From contig NZ_FQXQ01000002.1 in assembly GCF_900130035.1 (NCBI RefSeq), positions 434,001 to 498,000 on the forward strand: a stretch of DNA of 64,000 bases. Direction: 5' to 3'. This DNA is from Wenyingzhuangia marina. GTDB taxonomy: Bacteria; Bacteroidota; Bacteroidia; Flavobacteriales; Flavobacteriaceae. How positions within the stretch are numbered: the first letter of the stretch is position 1; each line of letters starts with the position of its first letter. Below, in pieces: positions 47,764-63,500 of this stretch. The notes beneath the pieces were generated by a model that saw only the letters and a program-made list of their open reading frames with translations, did not search any database and had not been told where the DNA came from. A program made the position numbers and the translations under genes.

Positions 47764-50046
47764 TTATTTTTTATCTGATTTTGATGGTGGTACTTGTTTT
47801 GTTCCCCATGTTTTAGAGGGTTTTGCTCCCATTACAAACTCTAAAACTCCTCCATTCAAAATATCTTGATGCTCTATAAAAGCATTTTCAAAAGAGTTTC
47901 CGTTTAATGTTGCAGATTGAATATATTTATTTTTTGTTGATAAATTTTTAGCTTTTATTGTAAAATCTTTACCATTTTCTTGATGAATCACCGTCTCTTT
48001 AAAATATGGGGTATTGATTAAATAATAAGATTGTCCGGCATTAGGATACAATCCCATCATATGAAAAGACAACCATGAAGACATGGCTCCAGAATCATCA
48101 TTCCCAGGAATTCCATCTCTACTAGCATCATAATTTTCATCAATAATTGTATGGATTCTATCAGTACTTAAGTCTGGTCTTCCAATCCAGTGATACAAAT
48201 TTGGAGTTAGAAAAGAAGGTTCATTAGCCACATTATAAAATTCTTCTCTAAAAAAAGTATTTAACCTTTTCTCAAAAGCTTCTTTCCCTCCTGATTTTTG
48301 AATTAGCATTGCCACATCGTGAGGGACAGATAATGAATATTCCCAAGAACTTGCTTCGTAGAAAAATCCACACCACCAACACACACAATTAGGCCAATCT
48401 TGTGCTAATGGAGTATAAGGCACATAATTAATTTTACCATTGGTAGCAGCACACTGTATGCTATCTACCCATTTTCCATTGGCATCTTTTGGCATAATAA
48501 ATCCTCTAGAGCCATTGTCTTCAATATCTCTCCAAAGGTTTTGCCAATTATCAGATTGCTTGATAAATCTCCAATATTCTCCTTTACGTTTAATTCCTTT
48601 AGCTACAATTGCCAAACAATAATCATTGTAAGCATATTCTATGGTTCTATTTCCCGAACGAACATAATCTGTAGAAACATATCCTAAACGATTGTAATCT
48701 ACCAGTCCTCCACGACCTTCTTTTTCTTCATTTCCACCAGGAGGGAACATCGCATCTTTCATCATGGCTTCTAATGCTAATTTGTAATTAATTCCTTCTA
48801 AACCTTTTACAAAAGCATCTGCAATAACTACCTCAGCATTAGAACCACCTTGGGTTCTACCATTTGCATTTCCACTCCTTGCATCTGGGAGATACCCATC
48901 TCGTTTGTAGATCTGTAACATTGCATTCACAATATCTACTTCACGAGAAGGATTCAAAAGTGTGATTAATGGACTTGATGAACGATAGGTATCCCAAATA
49001 GCATAAAAATCATCGTAATAAGGAGAATTATTTTCCCATAACGGATTTTCTCCAGTCCTATCTACAGGCATTAACATAGTGTGATATAAACCTGTATAAA
49101 ACATTGTTTTCTTTTCTACAGAAGCATCTTTATCTACTTCTGCTCTCTGTAGTAAATCTTCCCATTTTTGTTGAGTCTCTGCCAATTCTTTCTCAAAATT
49201 CCAATGCGGAATTTCATTATCTACATTTAGTTTTGCTTTTAAACTACTGATGAAAGAAATTCCAATTTTCATATTCACCTTTTTGTCTTTTAACCCATTA
49301 AAAAACAACATGGCACCAGTCTTTTTACCTTCATCAACTTGATTTTTTTGATTTGGATAAAACTTTTGATCTTTCCAAGTAGAAAACTCACTAAAAGGTT
49401 GATCAAAAATGGCTGTAAAATAAACAGTATAAGCTCCTCCATTGTTCCATCCTCCTCTAATTTTGGTATATCCTCTAACTTCAGTATCAGAAATTACTTC
49501 TACTTGAGAACCAACAAATTGTTGCGACTCACGACCATCAGGAATGATAGATTCATCTAAATATCTTCCTAAATCTATTTTGATGGCATTTTTATCATTA
49601 TTGCCAAATTGAAAACGATAAAAAGCAGCTCTATCAGAAGTGGTAATTTCTGTTTGAATATTGTGCTTACTTAATAAAGTACTGTAATATCCTAAAGCAA
49701 CTTTTTCATTTTCTCTTAAAGATTCTTGTTTGATAGATGCAAAATCTCCTGAAAAAGGCATTACAGAAACATTTCCATATTTGGCACCTCCACCAGTTCC
49801 ACTTACGTGTACTTGGCTAAATCCATAAATAGGTTTGTCTATATCAGCCGAATATCCACTATTTGCATGTAAGTCATTATCTGGGCCTGGTTTTATCATT
49901 CCATAAGGGCATGAAGGCCCTATAAATACATTTCCTAATCCTTCTGAACCAATTAAAGGATCTACAAACTGATGATATTGTGCATGACTTTCTGTTTGTA
50001 AAAACAACGACAAACAAACAACAAAAGGTTTTATTATATTTTTCAT
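47764..50046 (-). CDS. GH92 alpha-mannosidase-family enzyme (first of two, GH92a)
   Basis: A 760-residue secreted enzyme (signal QTESHAQ). The beta-sandwich domain starts VDPLIGSEGLGNVFIGPSCPYGM and contains IYGFSQVHVSGTGGG. The helical (alpha/alpha)6 catalytic domain follows with WDTYRSSSPLITLLNPS, YNDYCLAIVAKG, and the conserved acid region GNDDSGAMSSW. GH92 are Ca2+-dependent exo-alpha-mannosidases that cut alpha-1,2, 1,3, 1,4 or 1,6 bonds. Compared with GH92b (58721-56430), the aspartate motif is GNDDSG rather than GDEDQG, so the linkage is likely different. Confidence 0.92.
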   Translation of the reverse strand: MKNIIKPFVVCLSLFLQTESHAQYHQFVDPLIGSEGLGNVFIGPSCPYGMIKPGPDNDLHANSGYSADIDKPIYGFSQVHVSGTGGGAKYGNVSVMPFSGDFASIKQESLRENEKVALGYYSTLLSKHNIQTEITTSDRAAFYRFQFGNNDKNAIKIDLGRYLDESIIPDGRESQQFVGSQVEVISDTEVRGYTKIRGGWNNGGAYTVYFTAIFDQPFSEFSTWKDQKFYPNQKNQVDEGKKTGAMLFFNGLKDKKVNMKIGISFISSLKAKLNVDNEIPHWNFEKELAETQQKWEDLLQRAEVDKDASVEKKTMFYTGLYHTMLMPVDRTGENPLWENNSPYYDDFYAIWDTYRSSSPLITLLNPSREVDIVNAMLQIYKRDGYLPDARSGNANGRTQGGSNAEVVIADAFVKGLEGINYKLALEAMMKDAMFPPGGNEEKEGRGGLVDYNRLGYVSTDYVRSGNRTIEYAYNDYCLAIVAKGIKRKGEYWRFIKQSDNWQNLWRDIEDNGSRGFIMPKDANGKWVDSIQCAATNGKINYVPYTPLAQDWPNCVCWWCGFFYEASSWEYSLSVPHDVAMLIQKSGGKEAFEKRLNTFFREEFYNVANEPSFLTPNLYHWIGRPDLSTDRIHTIIDENYDASRDGIPGNDDSGAMSSWLSFHMMGLYPNAGQSYYLINTPYFKETVIHQENGKDFTIKAKNLSTKNKYIQSATLNGNSFENAFIEHQDILNGGVLEFVMGAKPSKTWGTKQVPPSKSDKK

Positions 50047-50061
50047 ATTCTGTTTTTTAAA

Positions 50062-54869
<4,808 letters not shown>

Positions 54870-54874
54870 TTTTT

Positions 54875-56416
54875 CTATTTTATTATTTTTATTTCCGATT
54901 CGTTTATTTTTAAAGTTGGATTCGTCACTTCTTTTAAAGCAATTTCTTTTTTATGAGTCTTAGGTAGACTTATTTTTTCCATCCATAACCCCTCTACATC
55001 ATCAAAAACAAAAGCGGGTCTAAAATCATCTTCCTCTAAATTCAACTTTATATTTCTAAACGTAATTCCTTTGGCATAACGAACATAAAATCCCCAAGCT
55101 GGTAACTCTCCAAACATAGAAAACTCAGGAGAACTTTTAATTTCTTTAGGTACTTGTTCTAAACGGTTTAAAGGAACGTATGCCATTCCTTTAAAAGATT
55201 TTCCGGGGTAGGATATCTCTATATTTTCTATGTTCACACTTTCTACAGAATGCCCAGGAATCCCAACAATAGATGCTGGAAATGGATTGTGAAAAAAGTT
55301 TACCTCAGGTCCTCTTAACTCATAGTTAATATCTGGTCGACCAAACGGTACTTGAACTTTTATATTTTTAATATTGATGTTTTTAACCACTCCTGGTTTT
55401 TCACCATCTCTATGTCCTAAACGAATAAAGATGGCATTCCCTGTATTGATTGCTTCAATGTTATTAACGTTTATATTTTCTATGGTAGCCCCATCTACTG
55501 ACTCTATAGCAATGGCAGAACGAAACGTGTCAAAAATTTTAATATTTTCTATAATTACATTTCTAAAACCTCCATAAGACGCTGTTCCAAACTTAACAGC
55601 ACTAGCACTAGATCTTATGGTACAATTTGCTATATAAATTCCATCATTACTATGTCCTGGATAATATGATTTTAAACAAATTCCATCATCCGCTGCATTG
55701 ATATCACAATTGGTTATGCGAACATTTTTGCAATCTGTAATATCAATTCCATCATTATTCCAATATGAACGATTTACTACTGTTAGGCCATCAATATTTA
55801 AATTTTCACTCAATTCAAATGAAAGTCCCCAACAAGAAGCTTCTCCCACATACAAATCTTTGATATCAATATTTTTACACTGAGAAAAACGAAATAATTT
55901 CGGTCTCATGGTTTCGTTAGGTCTATGTCTTCTGTAATTATAATTTGGATCTACTTGAATACCTGCATGATGTAAACTATCAATATGTAAAGCCAATTTT
56001 AATCCTTGCCCATCAATTTTACCTTTCCCTAAAAGCTTTATGTTATTGGCTTTATTCGCTAAGATTAAAGCCATTTGGGAATTATCATCTTTTTTAGGAG
56101 AATCTGGCCTCCCTTCAAAATTCATTTTATAGTAATCGTTAGGATTCGTACTTCCTAACAATACTGAACCTTCTTCAAAAAATAAAGTTACATTGCTTTT
56201 TAACTCTATACTTCCTGATAAAAAATTTCCTTTAGGAAAAACAACCATTCCTCCATTTTGCGAAAAAGCTTTATCTATGGCTTTTTGAATGGATTTAGTG
56301 TTTAAAGTAATTCCATCTCCTACTGCCCCAAAATGCTCTATATTTAAAGTGCTTTTCTGGGCGAATGAAGGATGAAATCCTAAAAAGAAAATCAATAAAT
56401 GAAGTAAATATTTCAT
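54875..56416 (-). CDS. GH28 family enzyme, first copy (GH28b)
   Basis: A 513-residue secreted beta-helix (signal IFFLGFHPSFAQ). The GH28 motifs are NNDGIDITDCKN, INAADDGICLKS and SAVKFGTASYGGFRN. It shares the same start pattern (FGAVGDGITLNTK), the same order of blocks and long identical words such as SAIAIESVDG and NAIFIRLGHR with the downstream GH28a. The predicted insertion around residues 105-150 (HIDSLHHAGIQVDPN) differs between them. The two probably cut different bonds of one substrate or serve different side chains. Confidence 0.92.
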   Translation of the reverse strand: MKYLLHLLIFFLGFHPSFAQKSTLNIEHFGAVGDGITLNTKSIQKAIDKAFSQNGGMVVFPKGNFLSGSIELKSNVTLFFEEGSVLLGSTNPNDYYKMNFEGRPDSPKKDDNSQMALILANKANNIKLLGKGKIDGQGLKLALHIDSLHHAGIQVDPNYNYRRHRPNETMRPKLFRFSQCKNIDIKDLYVGEASCWGLSFELSENLNIDGLTVVNRSYWNNDGIDITDCKNVRITNCDINAADDGICLKSYYPGHSNDGIYIANCTIRSSASAVKFGTASYGGFRNVIIENIKIFDTFRSAIAIESVDGATIENINVNNIEAINTGNAIFIRLGHRDGEKPGVVKNINIKNIKVQVPFGRPDINYELRGPEVNFFHNPFPASIVGIPGHSVESVNIENIEISYPGKSFKGMAYVPLNRLEQVPKEIKSSPEFSMFGELPAWGFYVRYAKGITFRNIKLNLEEDDFRPAFVFDDVEGLWMEKISLPKTHKKEIALKEVTNPTLKINESEIKIIK

Positions 56417-56429
56417 ATAAAGGTTTTAT

Positions 56430-58721
56430 TTATTTTGACATTTGTAGCTCTAAAACTCCTCCATTAACAATATCATCATGATGAATTTTATGAGTATTTA
56501 TAGTAGTATTATTTAGCTGAATATTTTTTACATATACATTTTCTGGACTGTTGTTCTTGGTCTTAATTTCAAAAGTTTTTCCTTTGTAATAATCATTATT
56601 TAGTTCGATAGTAATTTTATCAAAAATGGGACTTCCTATTTGATATTCAGGATTTTCTTCGGTTCCTCCATTCATTTGAAACAATCCTATTTTCATCAAA
56701 ACAGCTAAACTTCCCATCAACCCCTGATCTTCGTCTCCATTATAACCACTTGCATGACTTAAACCTGAAAACACTTTTTCTATTATTTTTCTTGACCAAT
56801 ATTCTGTTAAGTCAGGCCTACCCAATTGTTGAAAAATAAAAGCAGTTTGTATAGAAGGTTGATTTCCATAATTAATAGGAATTCTACTATATTCTGGATG
56901 TAATTCTGCAGCATGAGAATCTCCAGATGTAAACCCTAATTTTTCTGCTTCTTCAAATTGTGTATTCAATTTTTCAACAGCTTTTTTATTTCCTCCCATC
57001 AACTTAGCTAATCCTAAAAGATCATGTGGTACAAACCAAGTAGCTTGTGCTCCATTAGCTTCTATAAAACCATGTTGATATTGGTAAGGATCATAATTTT
57101 CGATCCAACCTCCGTTTACATTTTTAGGATGAATCCATCCTGAATTTAAATCAAATAAATTTTGATAATTTTTAGATCTTTTACTGAAATACTCAGCATC
57201 TTCTTGCTTTCCTAGCTTTTTAGCCAATTGTGCCAAGGCCCAATCTTGATAAGCATATTCTAAGGTTAAACTTGCTCCATCTTGATGTGATCCAAAATCT
57301 CCATCTGGTAATGGATAAGGAACAAATCCTTTTTCTAAATAATATTTTAAACCACCACCAAAATTTGTTTTATGCTCATATCCGGCTCTTTCCATAATTC
57401 CGCCTGGCATGTGATTCTTTTTTAAAGCTTGGTAAAAAGAATCAACATTTTCTTTTATCAATCCTTTTTGAATAGCACTTACTATAAAAGGTGTTGAAGA
57501 AGCTCCTGTCATTACAAAAGTGTAATTTCCTCCTGAAGGACCTCTAGGAATCATACCACCATCTTCATAATATTGCATTAAAGACTGAGAAAATTCCTCC
57601 ATTATTTCTGGATATACCAATCCCCATAAAGTATTAATAGTCCATTGAGCTCCCCAAAAAGAATCTGAATTATAATGATTAAACAATGGTTTTCCTTTAT
57701 TATTTAAAGGCAATTGACCTATTCTAAATGCTGCTCCTGTATTATCTGGATACGCTCCATTTACATCACTAATAATTCTTCTTCCTTGTAAAGCATGCCA
57801 CAAATCTGTATAAAATCTATGTTGATCTTGTTCAGTTCCTCCTTGAACTTTAATTCTTCCTAATAAAGAATTCCACTCATCTTTAGAATCTTGAATTACT
57901 TGATTAAAATTCCAATGAGGTAATTCTTCCTGAATATTTTTAGTTGCATTTTCTACTGAAGTGTAAGAAACACCAACCTTCATTAAAACTGGAGATGCTG
58001 TGTTTTTTATATTGATTAAGTAATTTCCTGTCTGTTCATCTTTTACTAAGGCTGAGATAGGAACATTTAATTTAATTTTAAAATATATATTTAATTGCTT
58101 AGGGCGTCTATGTGTGGGAGTTGCTATTAATTTACCTGACAACTCACTTTCTCCTACTTGCGTTAACGCTCCTGCTACATTATTATTAGGCCCTAAGATG
58201 GTATTTAAGTTGAAAAGGATACCTGCCTCTTTATTTTTTGGAAACGAATATTGGTGAAACCCAACTCGTTTTGTACTTGTTAATTCTGCCTTAATTTGAT
58301 ATCTATCCAACAGTAATGAATGATACCCGGGCTTAATATTTTCTGTTTTATGATTAAAACTAGAATAGAAATCGGTAAAAATATTAACTTTATTTTCTTC
58401 CGAAAGAATAATCGGCATTACCGATAAACCTGACATTTGCCAAGCGTGTATATGACTAAATCCTTTAATAGTATCTGTGTTGTACCTGTAACCACTTCCC
58501 CATGCCCCATCAATTTCGGTATCTGGACTTAAGTTGACCATTCCAAATGGACGACTTGCTGATGTAAAGAAAAACCATCTTGAATTTTCTGTATCTAACA
58601 AAGAGTAAACTTTGTCTACATAATTTTCTATGACAACCGTTTTCTTTATTTCTTGTGAACAAGAAATAAGAAAAAGGAAAATCCATCCAATCCAAGCTTT
58701 TTTAAAAACATGTATTTTCAT
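56430..58721 (-). CDS. GH92 alpha-mannosidase-family lipoprotein (second of two, GH92b)
   Basis: A 763-residue lipoprotein from the start at 58721 (MKIHVFKKAWIGWIFLFLISC, Cys21). The N-terminal sandwich has ENSRWFFFTSASRPFGMVNLSPD and KGFSHIHAWQMSG; the helical domain has WGAQWTINTLWGLVYPE, MPGGIMERAGYEH and the acidic motif GDEDQGLMGSL, which keeps an Asp-x-Asp pair. It differs strongly from GH92a. It is the first enzyme gene after susD, separated from it by a 170-bp gap with a hairpin. Confidence 0.9.
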   Translation of the reverse strand: MKIHVFKKAWIGWIFLFLISCSQEIKKTVVIENYVDKVYSLLDTENSRWFFFTSASRPFGMVNLSPDTEIDGAWGSGYRYNTDTIKGFSHIHAWQMSGLSVMPIILSEENKVNIFTDFYSSFNHKTENIKPGYHSLLLDRYQIKAELTSTKRVGFHQYSFPKNKEAGILFNLNTILGPNNNVAGALTQVGESELSGKLIATPTHRRPKQLNIYFKIKLNVPISALVKDEQTGNYLINIKNTASPVLMKVGVSYTSVENATKNIQEELPHWNFNQVIQDSKDEWNSLLGRIKVQGGTEQDQHRFYTDLWHALQGRRIISDVNGAYPDNTGAAFRIGQLPLNNKGKPLFNHYNSDSFWGAQWTINTLWGLVYPEIMEEFSQSLMQYYEDGGMIPRGPSGGNYTFVMTGASSTPFIVSAIQKGLIKENVDSFYQALKKNHMPGGIMERAGYEHKTNFGGGLKYYLEKGFVPYPLPDGDFGSHQDGASLTLEYAYQDWALAQLAKKLGKQEDAEYFSKRSKNYQNLFDLNSGWIHPKNVNGGWIENYDPYQYQHGFIEANGAQATWFVPHDLLGLAKLMGGNKKAVEKLNTQFEEAEKLGFTSGDSHAAELHPEYSRIPINYGNQPSIQTAFIFQQLGRPDLTEYWSRKIIEKVFSGLSHASGYNGDEDQGLMGSLAVLMKIGLFQMNGGTEENPEYQIGSPIFDKITIELNNDYYKGKTFEIKTKNNSPENVYVKNIQLNNTTINTHKIHHDDIVNGGVLELQMSK

Positions 58722-58799
58722 TATTTTTAGTGGCTTTACTTCCATAGGATTTTTAGTTACCTAATTTGACACTCATCATCAAATTATTTTAAAAGAATA

Positions 58800-58824
58800 T
58801 AAGCAGGCAATTGCTCACCTGCCT
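58800..58824 (-). terminator. Hairpin between susD and the first enzyme gene
   Basis: The repeat AGCAGGCAATTGCTCACCTGCCT forms a 7-bp stem with one G-T pair and a loop of about 10 bases, within the 170-bp susD-GH92b gap. There is no strong T run, so it would attenuate rather than fully stop transcription. Such leaky stops between susCD and enzyme genes keep transporter expression above enzyme expression. Confidence 0.5.
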
Positions 58825-58891
58825 ATATCTTAAACTAACTTTAAACTAACTCAAATAATAAAGACTAAAAGTCCTTATATTTTATAAATTC

Positions 58892-60517
58892 TTATAGAGG
58901 ATTTTGCGTAATAGTACCTTGAGAATTATCAATCTCGCGTTGAGGTATTGGTCTCAACAAGTTTTTAGCATTTAAAGCATTATTTAATTTTGCATGAGGA
59001 TTGTGCTCTAAAGTACGCTCTATTAACTTTCCTGTTCTCTTTAAATCCATCCATCTGTTTACTTCTCCTGTTAATTCTCTAGCTCTTTCATCAAGAATAA
59101 AATCTAAATCTACTTCTGTTGGAAGTACTGGGGTGATTAAACCTGCTCTAGATCTTAAAGTTGTAAGTCTAGCTGCAGCAGTAACTGGATCAGAATCTCC
59201 TAAATAAGCTTCAGCTGCAATTAAATATGCTTCTCCACTTCTCATCATTACCATATCTCTTTCTCCCTGAGAAGGTTGATCTGGTTGCGTAAAAGGAACA
59301 CTTGGATCATCAAACTTTTTAAACTTTGGGAAATGAGTATTTGTTACTCCATCATTAGTAAAATAAGTACCCGGATTAATTACTGCATAAGGAACTGCAT
59401 CTATAGCTGCTTGAGACCATGCTGTTTTAGGAAAATACATAGCAGTATCGCCAACCATTATATTCATAGTAACGTCTCCTTTTGTAACTGTATCATCTTC
59501 ATTTGCATACAAAACTCTTGCAAAAGTTGCTTCAGCTCTTTCATCATCATCTTCAAAAAGTGAATAATAAAAAGGTGTTGGCATGGTTCCTAAACCTTGT
59601 ACTGATTTAAATAATCCTGGGTAATCATAAAACCTAAACTGATACTTCATATGTCTAGAATTTCCCCATCCTCTACTTACAGAATTATTCCCAAATAAGT
59701 AAGAAAATATTACTTCAGAATTACGCTGATTATCAATACTTACCAAATTTTCAAAAGCCCCAACTAAATCATGATTCGCTATTACAGTTTCCGCTAACGC
59801 AGCTGCATCAGCAAAATCAGTTGCTCCAGCAAATGATTTATACCCTCTTGTTAACAATACTTTTGATAACAAATGTCTTACGGCATCTTTAGACACCTTA
59901 CCATATTTTGCTGGATTCTGATCTAATACAGGTAATGCCTCATTAAGATCATTTATAATTTGTGCATATACCTGTTCCTCTGATGCTCTGGTAAATTCTG
60001 TTTGTGCTGTGGTAATTTGATTTAAAACCAAAGGTACACCTCCATAATTCTCTACCAACTGAAAGTAAGACATTGCTCTAAAAAACTTTGCCTCTGCTAC
60101 TCCAGTATTCTTATCAGCATCATCAAGACCACTAATATCAGCTTCTGCAGCATTAATTACCGTATTTGCAGATGCTATAATTCTATATTGATTATCCCAA
60201 TACACTCCTATAGCCCAGTTCTGTGAATTTAATTTTACATAATCATTTAGTTCATCCGTTCCTGTAATAGGAGATGATCTAGTAATAATATCTGTACCTA
60301 AATCCTCTAAAGCATAGTATAAATCAGAAGTATAATAAGTAGAGGTTTCTCTAGCTCTTTCATAAATTGTATTAACCATCTGACCATATATAGCTCCATC
60401 AATATTTTCTACACTTAGAGCAGTGTTATTCTCTTCTTCTAAATAACTTTCACAACTTGTACTTAAAACCCCTATGGTTAAAAGCAACGCTATTATTTTA
60501 TGTTTATTTTTTTTCAT
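58892..60517 (-). CDS. susD: SusD/RagB-family glycan-binding lipoprotein
   Basis: A 541-residue surface lipoprotein from the start at 60517 (MKKNKHKIIALLLTIGVLSTSC, Cys22). The SusD helical TPR region includes AEAKFFRAMSYFQLVENYGGVPLVL and VSKDAVRHLLSKVLLTRGY, and the C-terminus GEAYLIAAEAYLG and FILDERARELTGEVNRWMDLKRTGKL is typical. SusD forms the lid of the SusC channel and binds the target oligosaccharide. An upstream ATG overlapping the SusC stop would add nine residues before the signal peptide and is less likely. Confidence 0.96.
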   Translation of the reverse strand: MKKNKHKIIALLLTIGVLSTSCESYLEEENNTALSVENIDGAIYGQMVNTIYERARETSTYYTSDLYYALEDLGTDIITRSSPITGTDELNDYVKLNSQNWAIGVYWDNQYRIIASANTVINAAEADISGLDDADKNTGVAEAKFFRAMSYFQLVENYGGVPLVLNQITTAQTEFTRASEEQVYAQIINDLNEALPVLDQNPAKYGKVSKDAVRHLLSKVLLTRGYKSFAGATDFADAAALAETVIANHDLVGAFENLVSIDNQRNSEVIFSYLFGNNSVSRGWGNSRHMKYQFRFYDYPGLFKSVQGLGTMPTPFYYSLFEDDDERAEATFARVLYANEDDTVTKGDVTMNIMVGDTAMYFPKTAWSQAAIDAVPYAVINPGTYFTNDGVTNTHFPKFKKFDDPSVPFTQPDQPSQGERDMVMMRSGEAYLIAAEAYLGDSDPVTAAARLTTLRSRAGLITPVLPTEVDLDFILDERARELTGEVNRWMDLKRTGKLIERTLEHNPHAKLNNALNAKNLLRPIPQREIDNSQGTITQNPL

Positions 60518-60543
60518 CTTTTTAAAATTTAATTCAACAATCA

Positions 60544-63500
60544 TTAGAAACTTAAGTTAAGACCTGTCATGAATGTACGAGACATAAACGCTGCACCCCA
60601 TGAGTTTCTACCTGCTCCTTCAGGATCCCAACCATCATAATTTGTAAACACAAATGGATTTTGTACTGTTGCATACAATCTTAAACTACTAATTTTAAGC
60701 TTATCTAAAATAGTTGAAGGAATCTTATATCCTAAAGTCATATATCCAACTTTAACAAATGAAACATCCTTATATTTAATAGCATCTTGATAGTTACCTC
60801 CATTACCTGGTTGATACCAAGAATTGATTGGATTTGTAGGTGTCCAATAATCTACATCATAAGCATTAAATAGTCTTGAAGGATCTCCATCATAAGGGAA
60901 TGATAAATTACTATGGAAATTACTTTTTACTTTATTTCCTTGACTAATGTTTACAAAGAATGAAAAATCAAAATCTTTATAATTTAAAGTATTTGTAATA
61001 CCTCCTGTCCATTTTGGAGTAACCTGTCCTATTACTTTTCTATCATTGTCAGCATCAATACTTCCATCATTATTTAAATCTCTAACCTTAACTTGACCAG
61101 GTCTTTGACCATAAACAGCAGCTTCTGCAGCTTCATCTAATTGCCAAATTCCAATGTATTCATAATCATAAAGAGAACCTATAGACTCACCTACTCTATG
61201 AATAAAGTTAGTTCCTTGTCTATTAAATATAATATCTGCATTTGTACCATATAATCTATCTAAAGTGTTTTTATTAGCAGCAAAGTTTAAATTGGTTGTC
61301 CATTTAAAGTCTCCTGTATTGATATTTGTAGAGTTTAAACCAACCTCAATTCCCTTATTTGTAGATTCACCAATATTTTTTAATATAGTAGGAAAACCTG
61401 TTACAGATGGTATACCTGTTCTAAAAATAATATCAGAATTTTTTCTATTGTATACATCTATAGAACCGTTGATTCTATTATTTAAGAAAGCAAAATCAAA
61501 ACCTACGTTTATCTCACTTGTTCTTTCCCACTTAAGATCCTTATTTGCTAAGTTTGATATGTATAATGATGGAGTCGCTTGATCACCTAAATTAGTAGCA
61601 CTACTTGATAGTAATGATTGAGATCCTAACGGTACTAATCCACCACCTGCTCCATTATTTCCTGTTTGACCATAACTTAATCTAAGTTTTGCATTGGTCA
61701 ATATATCTTGAGATTTCATAAAATCTTCTTCCATTATTTTCCATGCAAAGGCTACAGATGGGAAAAAAGCCCATTTATTTCCTTCAGCAAGTATAGAAGC
61801 ACCATCATATCTACCTGTCAAAGTAACCAAGTACTTATCCATTAAACTATAATTTACTCTAGCCGTATATGATTCTAAAGTTGATTTCTCAAAACTACTA
61901 GAAACATCTCTAATATCTAAACCAGCCCCTAAATTATAGAATGTGAATTCGTCTGTTGTAAAGTTTCTTACTTGAGTATAATAACCTTCAGAACGTTGCA
62001 TATATCTTGAAAACACTCCGGTAAAATCTATAGCATGTACTCCACTCTCTAATTTATAATTCAAGATATTATCCCAAGAATATGACACCGAATTATGATT
62101 ATTTACTTGAGCTCTTCTATTTGCAGGATTACCTACAACACTTTTTGAATATAATCCTCTGTACTCTCCATATCTAGTATATTTAATATTTGGAGAAAAT
62201 TTTGTGGTAAGGGTTAGTCCCTCTATAGGTTTTACTTGCAAAGCAATATCACCAATATATTGTAAATATTTAGTTTCCCTAGTGATGTTATCTGCCTCAA
62301 ACAATGGGTTGGTAACTTGATTTTCTTTTTGAGTTGGAAAAAAACGTAAAGAACCATCGTCATTATATGGACGACCAATAGGCTTTAATCTGTATGAACT
62401 TCTAAAACCTTCATAACTTCCTTCATTCTGTATAGCATTGGTAATATGATTACTAACACTTAAATTCAACCACTTAGTCAAATCACTCTTTAAACTACCT
62501 CTAACATTGTATCTAGTAAAATCTTCACCTTCTAAAGATCCTTCATCTGTGGTGTAACCCATACCTACAGAATAAACAGTCTTATCTGTACCTCCACTTA
62601 AACTAACTGTATGGTTTGTTTGAAATCCTTTTTTCAACATTAAATCTACCCAATCAGTACTTACTCCATCAGCCACATTTTGCATTTCTTCTGCATCTAA
62701 CCAATTAGACAAGTTAACATCTCCTCTTCTATAATTAAGGTTTCCAGATGCAAATTGATTCCCTACTACTACATCCTTAAGATACTCTACATACCCAGGA
62801 CCATCTTGTACAGAAGGTAAATGATAAGCTTGTTTAAAACCAACATAATTACTATAATCAACTCTTAAAGCCCCTGATTTACCACGCTTAGTTTCAATCA
62901 ATACAACTCCATTACTACCTCTAGAACCATAAATAGCAGTTGCAGAAGCATCTTTTAAAATATCCATTCTACTAATATCTGCAGGATTCAAGAATGAAAT
63001 ATCGTCCACAAAAATTCCATCTACAATAAATAATGGGTTCTGACCTGGGGTAAACCCTCCTTGGCTGGCAGTTTCATTATCGTTAATAGTACTTGCTCCA
63101 CGAATACGAATATTAAATCCACCTGAACCTGGTTTATTATTTGTACGCTGAACTACAACCCCAGGAGCTTGTCCTTGTAAAGCAGATATCGCATCCACTT
63201 TATTTGTTTTTTCTATTGACTCAGCATCCATTGAAGCTACAGAACCTGTTAAATCTTTTCTTTTAACAGTACCATAACCAACAATAACTACTTCATCTAA
63301 CTCTGTATTACTTTGTTCTAATTTTACACTTAATTTAGCTTGTCCTGCATAAGCTATTTCTTTAGTTGTGTACCCTACATATGAAACTGCTATAACATCT
63401 CCATTGCTAGCAGTAATTTCAAAGTTACCATCAAAATCTGCTATTGTTCCTTTTGAGGTTCCTTTAATAATGACATTAGCTCCAGGAACTGGAATATCAT

